Assembly: GCF_000003815.2 (NCBI RefSeq)
Contig: NC_049984.1
Location: 21,331,675-21,389,893, forward strand
DNA: 58,219 bases
Direction of reading: 5' to 3'
Source of the DNA: Branchiostoma floridae
Lineage: Eukaryota > Chordata > Leptocardii > Amphioxiformes > Branchiostomatidae
Positions 21,201-34,403 of the stretch are shown in pieces. The notes under the pieces are model-generated. The model made no database searches, was not told the DNA's origin, and was given only the letters and a program-made list of their open reading frames with translations. Position numbers and translations under genes: made by a program. Position 1 is the stretch's first letter; every line of letters starts with the position of its first letter.

Positions 21201-22652
21201 CACATTTTATATAATTCGATGGGCAAATTTTGGTATTTCCAGCGCACGCGCAGATAACCTAATTTTAGCACACTCAAAATGATTAGGTACCCTTAGCAAA
21301 AGTTCCTGCAAAAATGTTTTTTCTTAGGATATGTTTGAATTTGGAGGTGCATATTCCAGGTCATTTTTTTTTTTACCTGTATATCGTGTTGGAAAACAGA
21401 TTTTAGCAATGTTTGTGATAGCAGTAGGTTGTACATGTTAGGTGTTTTGATGTTCTGTGCAGGCAGAGAAGAGGGGTCCAAAGGTCACCCATATATTATG
21501 ATCACAGTTTAACGTGGATGTGCCGTAATTTTTTGCTGTTAGTGTTCGAATTACACTTTAGAGGCCGGACAACCATACCAATGTTAGTTTTGTTATGTTC
21601 TAAACCTGAGGTAGCTGATTTCTGACAGCCTCCTTCTGCCATGATTCCCATTGTTAAGTATCGGCAGCCTTCAAATACCGACATTTACCCTGATGATTGG
21701 TTGGGGGAGGGGCAGAATAGTTGAGACTTTTGCCCATCCTGACCGGCAAAACCCTACCCAGGGCTGGATCTATGAGCCATGCAGTTCCCCCATGCATTAG
21801 ATGAGTGGGCACAAACATAGGATGAAATACGCAACTGTTTGCTTCTACACAGAGCAGCATAGTTGAGTACAGCACTCAGCTCCGGAAAGACGCCACCAAG
21901 CTGCTCCTGGAGGGGTGGAAGACTGCGACCCTGGGAATACCAGAGGTAAAGACGTTTTTCATCAAAAATTAGAAAGCTGCTGTACTTTTGTAGTGTCAAT
22001 AAAGCCTCTTTTGCTTGAAGTACAGAAAGTATCAGCTGTAGTAGTATCCAGTGTTTGATTGAAATTGATTATACTGTAACATGAGAAATTTGTTAGTTTC
22101 AAAAATGTAGCAAATGAGTAACAGATAGGAGATTTGGAGACTGTACAGAATGTAGCATTTACTGAGTTAGGATGAATGCACTGATATGTTGATTATTGTA
22201 CAAGAACCAAGAGAGTTTACAATAACACACACTACCATGATATACTCCCTGTCGGCTCCGTGCATGGTGCACCCTGCTTAAGACCCCCCCCCCCCACACA
22301 CACACACACACTTTGTTTTTCTGTTTGTTTGTTTGCACAGTCCCTGCAGGCTCCGTACATGGAGTGCATCCGGCTGCCCCTGCCCCAGACCCCCGGGGCT
22401 GAGTCCCGGTACCCCCCCACCCTCCGGGGGGCCATGAACCTCCAGTGCGACACGTACCAGCTGCACGGCGTGCAGTGTACGGTGGAGTGCATGTTGGAGG
22501 CGCTCTGGGTCCGCATCTCGGCGTTTGTGTACAACTCCCGGCAGGACTACACCCGCCTCCGGGACGCCGTCCTCTCTCTCATGGCCAGGCAGGACTTCCC
22601 TGACTTTTCCGGCCCGTACTGGCAACACCTCCTGGCGCAAGACACTCAGTAA
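6149..22652 (+). CDS. PLP-dependent class V aminotransferase-fold enzyme (isopenicillin-N epimerase / cysteine desulfhydrase-like), nine exons
   Basis: Nine exons with GT-AG borders join in frame to 418 codons plus TAA: 6149-6264, 6681-6823, 9694-9810, 11368-11481, 16060-16212, 18177-18300, 19570-19654, 21853-21945 and 22341-22652. The N-terminal CNHGSFGAVPR (residues 21-31) is the usual start of this family. LDGAHSPGQ carries Asp193, which should contact the pyridine nitrogen. NKWLFAPRG carries Lys219, the expected PLP Schiff-base lysine. QGTRD (260-264) contains the likely substrate-carboxylate Arg. Length fits the family (about 400-450). Known relatives epimerise isopenicillin N or release sulfide from cysteine; the substrate here cannot be read from sequence. 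No targeting peptide or membrane segment is seen, so it is probably cytosolic. Introns 2, 3, 4, 5 and 7 carry junction-derived tandem arrays. A possible donor at 22661 suggests a 3' UTR intron. Confidence 0.88.
6681..6823 (+). CDS. PLP-enzyme gene exon 2
   Basis: The acceptor TGCCCAG at 6680 is chosen over the CTCCAG seven bases later because only it keeps the frame (QLETEQTPDRWF). Ends ACTG|GTAAGT, phase 1. The exon's last 16 bases are copied throughout the following intron. Confidence 0.88.
6807..7695 (+). repeat. minisatellite in intron 2, 26 bp unit containing the exon 2 donor site
   Basis: About 33 copies of a unit read as ACAGAACCCCACTACTG followed by GTGAGTCCT. The first half is the 3' end of exon 2 and the second half the start of intron 2, so most copies repeat an exon end plus a 5' splice site. 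Variants include poly-C runs near 6917-6955 and 7635-7650. Confidence 0.93.
7748..9450 (+). mobile_element. 5'-truncated non-LTR retrotransposon (LINE) in intron 2, same orientation as host gene
   Basis: The reverse transcriptase frame reads WKDADIVSIYKKKG, then AFIDLTKAFDTVNR (first catalytic Asp), GVRQGCVIAPVIFNLFL and LQYADDDAV (the YADD box, intact). Near 8709 a frameshift moves the match to the next frame (DITDEVQRRIGLASSSFGRL, LLYGSEAWTPYRRH, RQLRWAGHVIRM). A second shift near 9330 leads to CDECGRTCKSRIGLISHQRT, a C2H2 zinc finger typical of the C-terminus of several I/Nimb-like and related LINEs. The clade is not firmly assigned. No endonuclease domain is present, and the two shifts make this copy nonfunctional. 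The 3' end runs into AAGCAAGTAAGCAAGTA and then a TG tract. Confidence 0.85.
9472..9645. repeat. (TG)n-rich microsatellite
   Basis: Interrupted TG repeat directly 3' of the intronic LINE. Long reading frames on both strands here are repeat artefacts. Confidence 0.95.
9694..9810 (+). CDS. PLP-enzyme gene exon 3
   Basis: Acceptor CCCCTAG at 9693. Encodes NSVIKSFPFLPEDAV and NLTYGAVRFTAEVIKTYAH. Ends CATG|GTATGT, phase 1. Confidence 0.88.
9795..11234 (+). repeat. minisatellite in intron 3, 41-48 bp units from the exon 3 / intron 3 junction
   Basis: Units read CAGACCTACGCT...GACTCCCTGGTTCTAGTCCCACAG. CAAGACCTACGCTCATG is the end of exon 3, and GTATGTGATTGCCTTGTTCTAGTCCCACAG the start of intron 3; later copies are variants of that joined stretch. 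A higher-order unit of 399 bp (about eight to ten subunits) occurs at 10201-10599 and again from 10600. Confidence 0.9.
11368..11481 (+). CDS. PLP-enzyme gene exon 4
   Basis: Acceptor TACCCAG at 11367 joins G|GT in phase 1, giving HGAECVALEIPLP. Encodes EQIVQLYRDSLEKHPNIK. Ends TTATAG|GTGAG, phase 1. The last 34 bases are the template for the array that follows. Confidence 0.86.
11446..15305 (+). repeat. 36-bp minisatellite in intron 4 (about 100 copies) made of exon 4's end plus donor
   Basis: The unit is GAGAAACATCCCAACATCAA then ACTAGCTGTTATAGGT, i.e. the last 34 exon bases plus GT. Nearly every unit keeps AG|GTGAG. The first two extra units are exactly 36 bp and open in the exon's frame, so donors at 11518 and 11554 would each add 12 codons (EKHPNIKLAVIG). 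The next unit ends TATATAG and brings a stop. Shorter variant units (AAACTAATATCAAACTAGC) recur in fixed groups near 12570, 12850, 13205, 14150, 14440, 14715 and 14990, which shows a higher-order structure. Confidence 0.95.
15306..16059 (+). other. intron 4 remainder, no exon seen
   Basis: Unique-looking intronic sequence. Decayed array remnants reappear near 15905-15980 (TATAGGTGAGGAA, TCTGGTGAGGAACAT). Nothing here is needed to complete the reading frame. Confidence 0.6.
16060..16212 (+). CDS. PLP-enzyme gene exon 5
   Basis: Acceptor CTGTGTAG. Encodes DTITSPTAIAMPVAALVSLC and the cofactor-binding LDGAHSPGQ. Ends TATACAG|GTAAGT, phase 1. Confidence 0.92.
16213..17100. other. intron 5, first part
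   Basis: No coding support. At about 16715-16830 it holds a dispersed repeat (ACCAAGTATGAAACCAATCC...TTGAGTTATCTTGTTCACAA) whose relatives occur near 36010-36065 and 37520-37570. Confidence 0.5.
17105..17400 (+). repeat. minisatellite in intron 5, ~30-40 bp unit resembling the exon 6 acceptor junction
   Basis: About eight copies of TGTATGTTGTAGGGACCCTGTACAAGTGTT-like units. The real exon 6 border reads ATTTTGTAG|GAACTGTTAACAAGTGG, and two more array-like units lie directly before it (18135-18176). The unit therefore appears to copy the intron end plus the exon start, here from the 3' splice site. Confidence 0.8.
17401..18134. other. intron 5, middle part, no gene seen
   Basis: Unassigned intronic sequence between the main array and its remnant next to exon 6. 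Reading frames here match nothing I recognise. Confidence 0.5.
18177..18300 (+). CDS. PLP-enzyme gene exon 6 (PLP lysine)
   Basis: Acceptor TTTTGTAG. Encodes NKWLFAPRGCAFLWV with the predicted Schiff-base lysine, then SDHHATVRPLVTSWFFK. Ends CATCA|GTAAGT, phase 2. Confidence 0.92.
18891..18975 (+). pseudogene. duplicate of exon 7 (exon 7')
   Basis: Exactly 85 bases, as in exon 7, in the same phase and without a stop. Its 28 complete codons (FHKQGTWDNSPYFY...NFHRQLGGL) share 18 residues with exon 7 (FHMQGTRDDTAYFC...NFHQQLGGL). The upstream side ends in AAG. The donor GTGAGT is replaced by TTATGT, and the GTRD arginine is Trp. Either a dead duplicated exon or a former mutually exclusive exon. 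Confidence 0.75.
19240..19445. repeat. SINE-like dispersed repeat fragment
   Basis: TTTCACCTGCTTAACCGAAG, AGTGAGGAAAATGCCTTTCC and GGCCGAACACCCTAAC follow the order seen in a second window copy (28575-28790). The right part is tRNA-like. Family name unknown. Confidence 0.4.
19570..19654 (+). CDS. PLP-enzyme gene exon 7
   Basis: Acceptor TTGTACAG. Encodes QGTRDDTAYFCTPEAINF and ends CTT|GTGAGT, phase 0. Its last bases are copied in the next intron. Confidence 0.9.
19636..20418 (+). repeat. dispersed-tandem repeat in intron 7, ~45 bp unit containing the exon 7 donor
   Basis: CAGCAGTTAGGGGGCCTTGTGAGTAGTGAACACATCC, the exon 7 end plus its donor, recurs in variants at about 19680-19730 and in five units at 20222-20418. 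The segment between (about 19735-20220) is unrelated sequence, so the array is split. Confidence 0.85.
20419..21852. other. intron 7 remainder
   Basis: No exon needed or seen. It contains a 20-base inverted repeat (20496-20515 with 20546-20565; TTTCTGTTTTGT / ACAAAACAGAAA core) and a poly-G run near 20856-20869. Confidence 0.55.
21853..21945 (+). CDS. PLP-enzyme gene exon 8
   Basis: Acceptor TACACAG at 21852; the alternative two bases downstream hits a stop. Encodes SSIVEYSTQLRKDATKLLL. Ends CCAGAG|GTAAAG, phase 0. Confidence 0.87.
21946..22340. other. intron 8
   Basis: No gene. A poly-C run followed by (CA)n lies at about 22286-22311, shortly before the exon 9 acceptor. Confidence 0.7.
22341..22652 (+). 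CDS. PLP-enzyme gene exon 9 (C-terminal domain, stop)
   Basis: Acceptor GTTTGCACAG. Encodes the small C-terminal domain (APYMECIRLPLP, VRISAFVYNSRQDYTRL) and ends with TAA at 22650-22652. It is GC-rich compared with its surroundings. GGAG|GTGAGT eight bases after the stop is a plausible 3' UTR donor. Confidence 0.92.
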   Translation, partial: SLQAPYMECIRLPLPQTPGAESRYPPTLRGAMNLQCDTYQLHGVQCTVECMLEALWVRISAFVYNSRQDYTRLRDAVLSLMARQDFPDFSGPYWQHLLAQDTQ

Positions 22653-23831
22653 ACCTGGAGGTGAGTTGCTCTATGTATTTTTTTAGAAAAGATATAGTAT
22701 ACGAGCAATTGCTGTTTTTGTTTAGATAAGGTGTATTTTAGGTGCCTACAGGACGTCAGCATTAACATGTTAGTTGATATCTAAATCAGCAGATCAAATT
22801 ACGAAATGAAATGTAAGTTGACATTTTGTCTTCCACCTGCCTTTGGCCTGCCAGTGCGTCGCTGTGACATCATCAAAATAGCTCGTGTAGGCAAATAATA
22901 TCACTATCTCCTCAGATGCACGTGTGCACTGTAAATACTGGCATGAATATGAGAAACATATACTAGTAATACAGGAGACATCTGGAGTAACCTTAACCCC
23001 AGGAGCCTGACCTCATGCAATACACTTAAGAGATTATGAATAAACACCATGGGCTTGGCCACAAAGTCAACATGAATTTGCTCTCGGTTCTCAACACCAG
23101 GATTTCATGGTTTGAGAGAATTTGGATCTTTGACTTACATTTGGATATTAACAGGAGCGGTGACTGGTTCCCACTGGTTCATAACAGGAGAGCGGTGACT
23201 AGGTCCCACTGGAAACTAACAGGAGCGGTGACTGGGTCCCGCTGGTAAATAACAGTAGCGGTGACTGGGTCGAAGTTACTGGGCGTTCTTCACAATAGCT
23301 TTAGGCATCACATCATCTCATCTATGAGCATCACACGGAGGTCATCACTGGGTTTATTGTAAGCTGTTTTTACAAGTGAGGTTCGTGTGACGAAATTTCC
23401 AAGACCTGACTTAGTTTAGGAGATCTGTACATGTATCAAATTTGAAAGTGTGTATCTCTATATTATTATCTATATAAGCTCTCTGAAATCCAATCATTCT
23501 TTTTTCGTTGCTGTAGGCATGTAGAGTGAGGCATGTATTGAAATCAGAGCTGTCGTCTAAATGTGCACGGTAGTATGATTTTTCGATTACAGTTCTATCA
23601 GTATAAAGGATGTGTGTCATTCATGTGAATAAAATTAGCTAAAATAAGACTTGAGTTCAACGACTCCATACATTCGCATGTCGGTGTGTTACAAGAAGGG
23701 AGAAATTACGTAAATGATTTTCTAATGGCCATATCTTGTATATATAAAACGATCACTACGAAGCTGTTATCAATGAGTGTAGAACTTATCAATGAATGAC
23801 TAATGGACAATGGGGTTTACCTTGGTTGTCC

Positions 23832-23877
<46 letters not shown>

Positions 23878-24086
23878 AACTTTCATAATAGCCTAAGTAA
23901 GATACATGGTATGGCTGAAATATATTGTATTCGTAATGTTTATACTTCTTCTTCTTCGTTCTCCTGTCAAATCTTCAAAACACGTTATCTCCGTCGTTCC
24001 TGGACCAAATGACTTGAAATTTGGCACAAGGGTAGAGTGGGCCAATACTCCCTGGCATTTTGTACTTCTTTTTTTCATATTTGCCT
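22653..24086. other. 3' flank of the PLP gene, no further coding exon seen
   Basis: Holds a ~39 bp minisatellite of about three copies (23148-23272, AACAGGAGCGGTGACTGG), AATAAA signals near 23038 and 23626, and a (GT)n tract at 23833-23878. Confidence 0.6.
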
Positions 24087-25022
24087 TTAACCTTTAACCA
24101 CCGTACCTTTTTTGCGACGTAGACTACCGTATGGGGTCAAAACTGACCCCATAACGTTTTGTACAAATACCGTTTTTTGGTGACTCTTTTTGTGATTTGT
24201 TTATATATAAAGTTTCATTAATCTATGTGGGACAGTTTGACATTATTAGGTGAGAATAATTCCAGCTCATTATCATGATTTATACAAAAGATCATGAGGA
24301 CCATATTTCGCACTAACACCGGGTAGGGTTTTTTTTTTACGCCTCCACCAACTTTGATGTCGCATAGCCCCTGAATGGCTTATGCTAGGGCCACCAAACT
24401 TGTTAACTTTTCAGAAATGTTGATAACAAACATTTTAATTGAATAAAGCCGGGTTATCGTTTTTTATGTTGCCATGGCAACGGAATTCTGACAGGAATAT
24501 TCATTACGAAATTTTTAAATTTTGGCTGAAACATTCAAGTTTTAAGATTTTCTTGTTCATGACATCTTATCAAATTCAACGTAAATTTCAAAACTCAATA
24601 TTCATAATTTATGCTGATTTGATGCTGTCATCAATCAAAATCCAAGATGGAGGCCGATATTAGCTAGATGACGTCATAATGTCGTCATATAACATGATAA
24701 GACATGACACAACAGTTGTCACCATAATTTTGTTTCGCATGTACATCATTCTCTGAAAATTTCGTGATCATACGATAAGTTGTTTATGTGTTGGTCTCAA
24801 AAGTTTGTTAAAAACAATGCTGGGGTCAGTTTTGACCCCACAGGACCATGCATAGACTTTCTAAGATAACTTAATTAAAAATGAGCCAATCTCGGTAAAA
24901 ACGTATGAGAAGTTATAAGACATATACACGAACACACTCATGGGAGGAAATTTGTTTTAGACTAGAAATGCGATAATGGCACATATTAATATACGCCTGC
25001 CAAACGGTGGTTTGAGGGTTAA
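24087..25022. mobile_element. TTAA-flanked nonautonomous DNA element, copy C
   Basis: The left end TTAACCTTTAACCACCGT (24087-24104) and the reverse complement of the right end (TTAACCCTCAAACCACCGT) form imperfect inverted repeats with TTAA at both edges; length 936 bp. A second internal inverted pair GGGGTCAAAACTGACCCC (24134-24151) and GGGGTCAGTTTTGACCCC (about 24823-24840) lies inside. The interior is related to copies A, B, D and E and keeps GTTGCCATGGCAAC at 24468-24481. Confidence 0.75.
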
Positions 25023-25059
25023 AATGATTTTATTGAGTTTTTTTAAAGTTTTATGTATA

Positions 25060-25460
25060 TTTTGCCCCCCCCCCCCCTGTACCCTGGTATTGCAGCTGAT
25101 TGACCTGAAATTTTGTACAGAGGTGCCTTGATCATATGCCCGCAAAGATCCAATAACAGTTTTAGTATTTGGTACAACAAAATGCTTAATTTTGCCATTT
25201 TTTTGCTATTTTGTGCTCCAAAAAAGGCATTTATGGCTCCTGTACTCTTGTTTTACAACCAAATGACCTGACATTTGGTATAGGAGTGCCATCTACATAT
25301 AAATACATGGAATCAACAACATTTTTGGCATACAGTGCAACATAATGCTTATTTTTGCGATTTTTTTGGCCATTAACCAAAAACGGCTTTTGGCTCCTGT
25401 TCCCTGATCTTACAACCAAATAACCTAAATTTTGGTAAATAGGTGCACAACATATGTATT
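25060..25460. repeat. degenerate tandem repeat, ~155 bp unit
   Basis: About three units sharing GGCTCCTGTACCCT, CAACCAAATGACCTGAAATTT and ATGCTTATTTTTGC. A related block lies just left of element C (about 23990-24080), so the element probably inserted into this array. Confidence 0.55.
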
Positions 25461-25545
25461 CAAATGACCCCTATTTAAGTTCTGGCATTAACCACTTCAA
25501 AATGATATGTTTAAGGATTTTTTTGGTAATTTTCCACTGGCCAGA

Positions 25546-25580
25546 GAGATCAACGACCTCAAGGTCGTTGACCTCTCACC
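25546..25580. repeat. perfect-looking short palindrome
   Basis: AGAGATCAACGACCT and AGGTCGTTGACCTCT flank two bases, with one mismatch. It contains TCAAGGTC, a nuclear-receptor-like half site. Confidence 0.6.
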
Positions 25581-25659
25581 TGAAGACGTGCACATGTCTA
25601 TATACTAGTAGATTAATTTAAGAGGCAGCCAATCGCGTAGCCTGAATTAACATTCTGAA

Positions 25660-26420
25660 AGGGATTTGGCAGCCAATGAATGAGCCTGGTGTTATATGGA
25701 AGAGTCCATTCTTGCACGAATAGATATATTTTTAAAATTCATCTTTGGACTGTTGATTATATAACGTCTCTTTTTTGGAGTATTTTTGGACTAGCCTCTT
25801 TTGCCATTTTACATGGGGTGTATTGGAAGGGTCCATTTTGCATAGAGGGGGACATTTTTTTTAAATTTCGCTTTGGACTTTGGTGAACACGTCTTACTTC
25901 TTACGAGCTAATGAGAGAGGCCGTATCCTGGCAGCAGGACTGGCACGAAACAATATGATGATGATGATGATGATAACGTCTTACGTCGTTGGTGAAAGTC
26001 CTATTTTAGTGAATGTATTTTTGGACGCCACCACTTAACATCACAAGAAGAGTTCATTCTTGCACAGAGGGGGGATTTTGTTCAAATTTAGTTTTGGACG
26101 GGTGATGATTCAATATTTCATTTTTAGCAGAAGCGTTTTTGGACTGGTCTAATTTACCGTTTCATGCCCGGAGGACCTTTTTTGCTAAGTTCAATTTTAA
26201 ACTGGGTTTCTTATTATATTCAAAAGGCCATGTTTTCAGTAGGAGTATTTCTGAACTGGTCTATTGTGCAAATCCATATGGGGTGCACTGGAAGAGTCCA
26301 TTCTTGCACTGGGAATTTGTAAGATTCATTATAAGGCTAACGTGTCATTAGTAGAAGTGTTTCATTTTTGCACATGGGTGATTTTGGAACAGTCTATTGT
26401 TGCATGGGGAGGGAGATGAC
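25660..26420. repeat. degenerate tandem satellite, ~150-220 bp unit
   Basis: Blocks such as GGAAGAGTCCATTCTTGCAC, AGTATTTTTGGACTGGTCT and CCATATGGGGTGCACTGG recur in the same order about four times. Inside it (25880-25975) is a likely LINE 3' tail ending in (ATG)n. Confidence 0.6.
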
Positions 26421-27145
26421 TGAACTACGCTGCATTTGCTCTCAAGCAAAAGTCCGCCTTTCTAGTTGCACTTCTTCTCTATCATTATGGCCTATACGTA
26501 TCCCGCAAGAGCATAAAGGCAAAATAAAGGTTCTTCCTTTATTCATTCATTATACTACACTGATACACATTTCTTACTAAAACATTTACTGCACTTTTCT
26601 TATAAAATGGCCGCCATGGTATCCGGGAAAAAATGTAGAGTATTCTTGTCTCGTCAACCATGCCGTTATTTTCGTTATACCATAGCACAAAAAGTCACTT
26701 AAAATCTGTTCCGGAGAAATTGACCAAGTTAGATGCTGTTCTAAAAATTCATTTACTGAGCTATTCTTAAATCATCTCCATTTTGTGGCATTTTAAAATC
26801 AGAATCATTTACGAGTCATCTGTTTATAGGACATTCATCTTCAAAGTTTCTGTAGGATGAAAACTCCTGGTTGTACGCATGTCTATAGGGTACAATTTGC
26901 TACCTTTTCATACATCGTAGGACAAGCATATTTTAAAGGGATGGATTGGTGTTGGAATGACATTTTGTCACTTGTATGAGGTCTGGTCACACATATTGCC
27001 TTAATGCCATATTGCCTTAATGTGTAAGGCCTGATTTCTGCCTCAAATATTGCCTAAATGATCGATAGAGATCTAAGGTAACATTTTCCTCACAACATAG
27101 CCAGATTCTGTTATACATACATACCCAACAATGTCCCCAATGTAC
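26421..27145. other. no exon recognised
   Basis: Downstream side of the minus-strand membrane-protein gene. If its exon 4 is spliced, a further exon should lie here or beyond; I could not identify one. Confidence 0.4.
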
Positions 27146-30871
<3,726 letters not shown>

Positions 30872-33149
30872 GATGCACTAGTACGAAAGGAAATATGTCG
30901 TTTCGCTGCATTGTCAGTTCCCTACAGTACGTTTCGCCATATGACACAAATTGTTTCGCCACGTGGCTACATATAAATGCTATTTTTCTTGATAGACTAA
31001 TAGGCAACTTCTACCTTGGAGCGGAACGTCTTTAGCGAACTGACGATGTAGCGCACTGCTTTATCGTCTTACTAGTTATCTTCAACCCGGAACTATTCTT
31101 TCTATGTCGATGACGGTTAGACATTCAGGTGATAAGATACACCAATTAGTAGTTATTCAAGCAACTGGATTAATTTATTATCGGTCATACGTTTCAGACT
31201 CCACGTACAGTAGTCCATGATCTATCATGGCCTTCCGCCATGTCTCGGCTAACATGGACGCAACAGTTAGCTGACTAACAAGTTTGCAAAAAAAGGGACT
31301 GCTTTATGATGCTACTAAAATCGCGTGAAATTTCTGAGCGTTGTATATCTCACTGGGAGTCTGTACAAAACTCGTGTGTAAATCCAGTCATAGGACATGT
31401 TCTCTAATTGACTAAATATGCAACAGACGTGTCTCGACTTCGTCCAAGAACCGTTCGACATTGTTTTCATCTTATTTGCATATCAATATATGAAATACTC
31501 TATGAACTCAAAGTTTAAGTCACTAAAGAAAGGCAGTGGATGCTGTGTTAAACGTTTAACAAGATGCTCTCTGTAACCATGATAAAAGTGTCATTGCTTG
31601 CTGCCAAACCTGTTTGTCGAGTCTGTAACAGCAGACCTTGTGTTGAGTCCTCTTCCCCAAAACGGCATGGCAAATCTCACAGCGCTATCACCCGCAAAAA
31701 GCTTACCTCGCTTTGTTCTTCCTTCTGTTTCCTGCCCATGAGACCTACTGTACTCCTCAGAAGGTGAGTAATTGTGAAGAATGACCCCGGATTCATTGTT
31801 ACACTTTAGCTGCCGGCGGTTCCTATGTGTTGCGCAATATGACCCTGTACATGCCCTCGGTGACCCGACCATGGGGTTATTCCATTGCAAGAAAAACGTT
31901 CGCAGAAACCGAGAGAGGGTACGACACAATCAAGGATCAAGATCTGCCACCGTCTTTACTTGTGGTGAAGCAGCAGCAGGAGTCACCCCAGGGGGAGGTG
32001 GGAACCAGCGGGCCGCCGCCCCAGTCTCCTCCTTTCACGTGGGCGTGTCCGCCATGGCTACGGGGCTGACAAGTCGTAAGAAGGGCAAGAATTGTCTTCA
32101 CACGCGTACGAAGAAATGAAGCCGATAAAACATTACGCAAGGCACACGTCTGCAGGTAGCAAACATTTTGTTTTTTCAGTAACGATAGAGTCGATTCCAA
32201 GTCACCGTGAGGGTTGCCATTGTCATCATTTACAAATGTTTTAAATCATATGTTTAGGAGATTTCATAATTTAGAAATATTTTGAATTCTATTTGAACTT
32301 TATAAATATTTTCCCCAGTGTGTAAAACCTTTGAAATATTCACGATGTGGAACAGAATACCTCTAACAGTTTGTAAATAATGCATTTTGCCCTTATTTAC
32401 CATTTTCTACCATTTCTTTGTAATGTTGGGTCAGTAGGCGAGGAAGAAAGCAATTAACACATCCTTGCAAAGTATGGTTGGGTGTCATGTCAATAGCCTA
32501 CCACAAAGGACCCACCAGTGCCCATCAGTGAAATCTAAAAATATACCAGGCAGACAAAAGGGGCTAACTTTTATGGGGCAATAAATTAATTCTACCATTT
32601 GGGAAGGTATACCATTTTTTGTATATATTTCTGTAACTGAGAGAATCCCGCAAATGTTTGAAAGTTATTGTAAAGAGATATTTGTGTGATCTCTTTCAAA
32701 ATGTTTCCAAAGTATTCAAAGGAATTTAAATACATGCAAAATTCCATATTAATTTTTTTTGAAAAAATTATTACTGTTGCTGTTACTGTTACTGGGCTTA
32801 TATATTCTTTTATTCAAAATAATTCCAACTTATTACAATTATTGTCTAAAAACCCTCATGGTATCTCGGAATGGACTCTATAATATAGTCATTTATTTGT
32901 AAAATCTTTTTTTTCTAGAAGAAGAACTACGGATGGATGAAATGTTTTCCAGAATGAGGGAATTTGCAGGGTTTGAAATACTCGGTTTGCCAGTTTCACT
33001 GCGAAACGATTTTTTGCCCAACTTTAATATTCAACAGCCTCGCGAGTCGCTACTGTAGCCCACTTGCCGGGACTCCGAGCGTCAAATTAGTGCTAGATTC
33101 ACGCGGAATAATTACAAGTTCCTTGGCAATAAAAAAATCACCTTAAAGT
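30872..33149. other. no confirmed gene
   Basis: Upstream region of the minus-strand gene. The most GC-rich part is 31820-32110, where an 80-codon plus-strand frame (31827-32069, MLRNMTLYMPSVTRPWGYS) overlaps another open frame. I cannot support either as a gene. A possible minus-strand donor (AGCGAG|GTAAGC) lies near 31706. Confidence 0.35.
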
Positions 33150-33604
33150 ATAAGAAAATTATTTTTTGGTGCAAAATCATCTATCTCCTAGAACTAAGAA
33201 AATATTTCTAGGCAACAACATTTGTACTCTTAAGGTGAGAAAAGTTTTCTTGGTGTAAGAACGTCAATCATAGAAGTAAGAAAACTTTTCTAGACAATAA
33301 CAATGTTGCTCTTGAAGTAAGAAAATGGTTCTTGTTGTAAGAATATCTTTGAAGTAAGAAAAAAATTTATACAATAAGAATTATACTGTTGAAATAAGAA
33401 AGATATTCTAGAAGTAGCCAGTTTAATTCAAGAAATACAAGAAAAAAATCTCAAATCGTCTCAAGAATTCAAACAGCAAAAAATTGCTCGCCCATGGACA
33501 AGCTCGTTTTTCGAAGATATCTCAGAACAGAATAATTTTCTTCCTGGAAGATGAATTTTTGTGAGGAAGAAAAAAAGATAAGAAAAAACATTTTTGGTAG
33601 TGTA
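33150..33604. repeat. relative of the 28801 MITE, one end visible
   Basis: TTTTCTTCCTGGAAGATGAA, TGTGAGGAAG...AAGATAAG and the end CATTTTTGGTAGTGTA (reverse complement TACACTACCAAAAATG) match the 28801-29142 element. The left end is not clear. Multiple AAGTAAGAAAA units make up its left part. Confidence 0.55.
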
Positions 33605-34403
33605 GTGACGAGATTATTGCATTTTTTCAGCAGCATTTATATTACAGTTACTTGCCACAGACTCTAAGGCAACGATGGATATCTAATGTTTCTTGATTAT
33701 GTAGTGATACATCAAATGCTGAACTGCCGGGCACAGTTAGCAGTCATAGGGGTCATAACGAAATTAGAGGTCATATGGATATACGATAAAGCGTTAGATG
33801 TGACAAGGGTAATAGGCTAGGAGGTTAGGAGTTATAGCTAGGATGATAGGTTATGAGGTCAAGGGGTCAAAAATTAGGATGTTTGGAGTCATGGGTAGCG
33901 TATTTTCCGTATGGGTTGCGTATTGTCTTTCTGGGGGCATAGGCAAAGTTCCACTGAAGAAGTCTTATTTTTTTGGTCGATGACCAGGCTGCACAGTGGT
34001 TGTTTAAAGTAAAAATGATTTCTACTCTCAGATTTAATCTATACCGAAAAGTAATGAAATGTGATCGTCACCTGTTATGTCAATCCTTGCACGAATGGTA
34101 AAACCAACTGAATGAATAAACAACTAGAGTTCGGGGACCTCATACCTCCATGAAATATTTATTGCTTTTTTGTGGATGGTATGTATGTTTATAGTCGGTT
34201 GCATTTGAGAGTAATGGTTATAAATGTTATGGGAAAGTAGTGGTGTATTTATTTAATGACACAGAGGATGTCCATCTGATTGGTAATTATTAAAATGTGA
34301 CACTTTATTAATTGTGTAATGTGCGTTTAAGAGGTCGACGGCATATGGTATACGTAGCGTGGCGCTCCTTAAGCTTGATGTTTGGCATTTAAACTGTCTA
34401 AGG
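33605..34403. other. no gene seen
   Basis: AT-rich sequence with short GGTCATA-type degenerate repeats near 33740-33900. No supported coding region. Confidence 0.5.

Noticed and set aside
25880-25975. LINE 3' tail ending in (ATG)n
   Set aside because: Too short to assign: only about 20 residues with a W-rich end; kept as a note within the satellite region.
31827-32069. 80-codon frame MLRNMTLYMPSVTRPWGYS...
   Set aside because: GC-rich and open in two frames, no domain recognised, no exon partners; may be promoter-like sequence.
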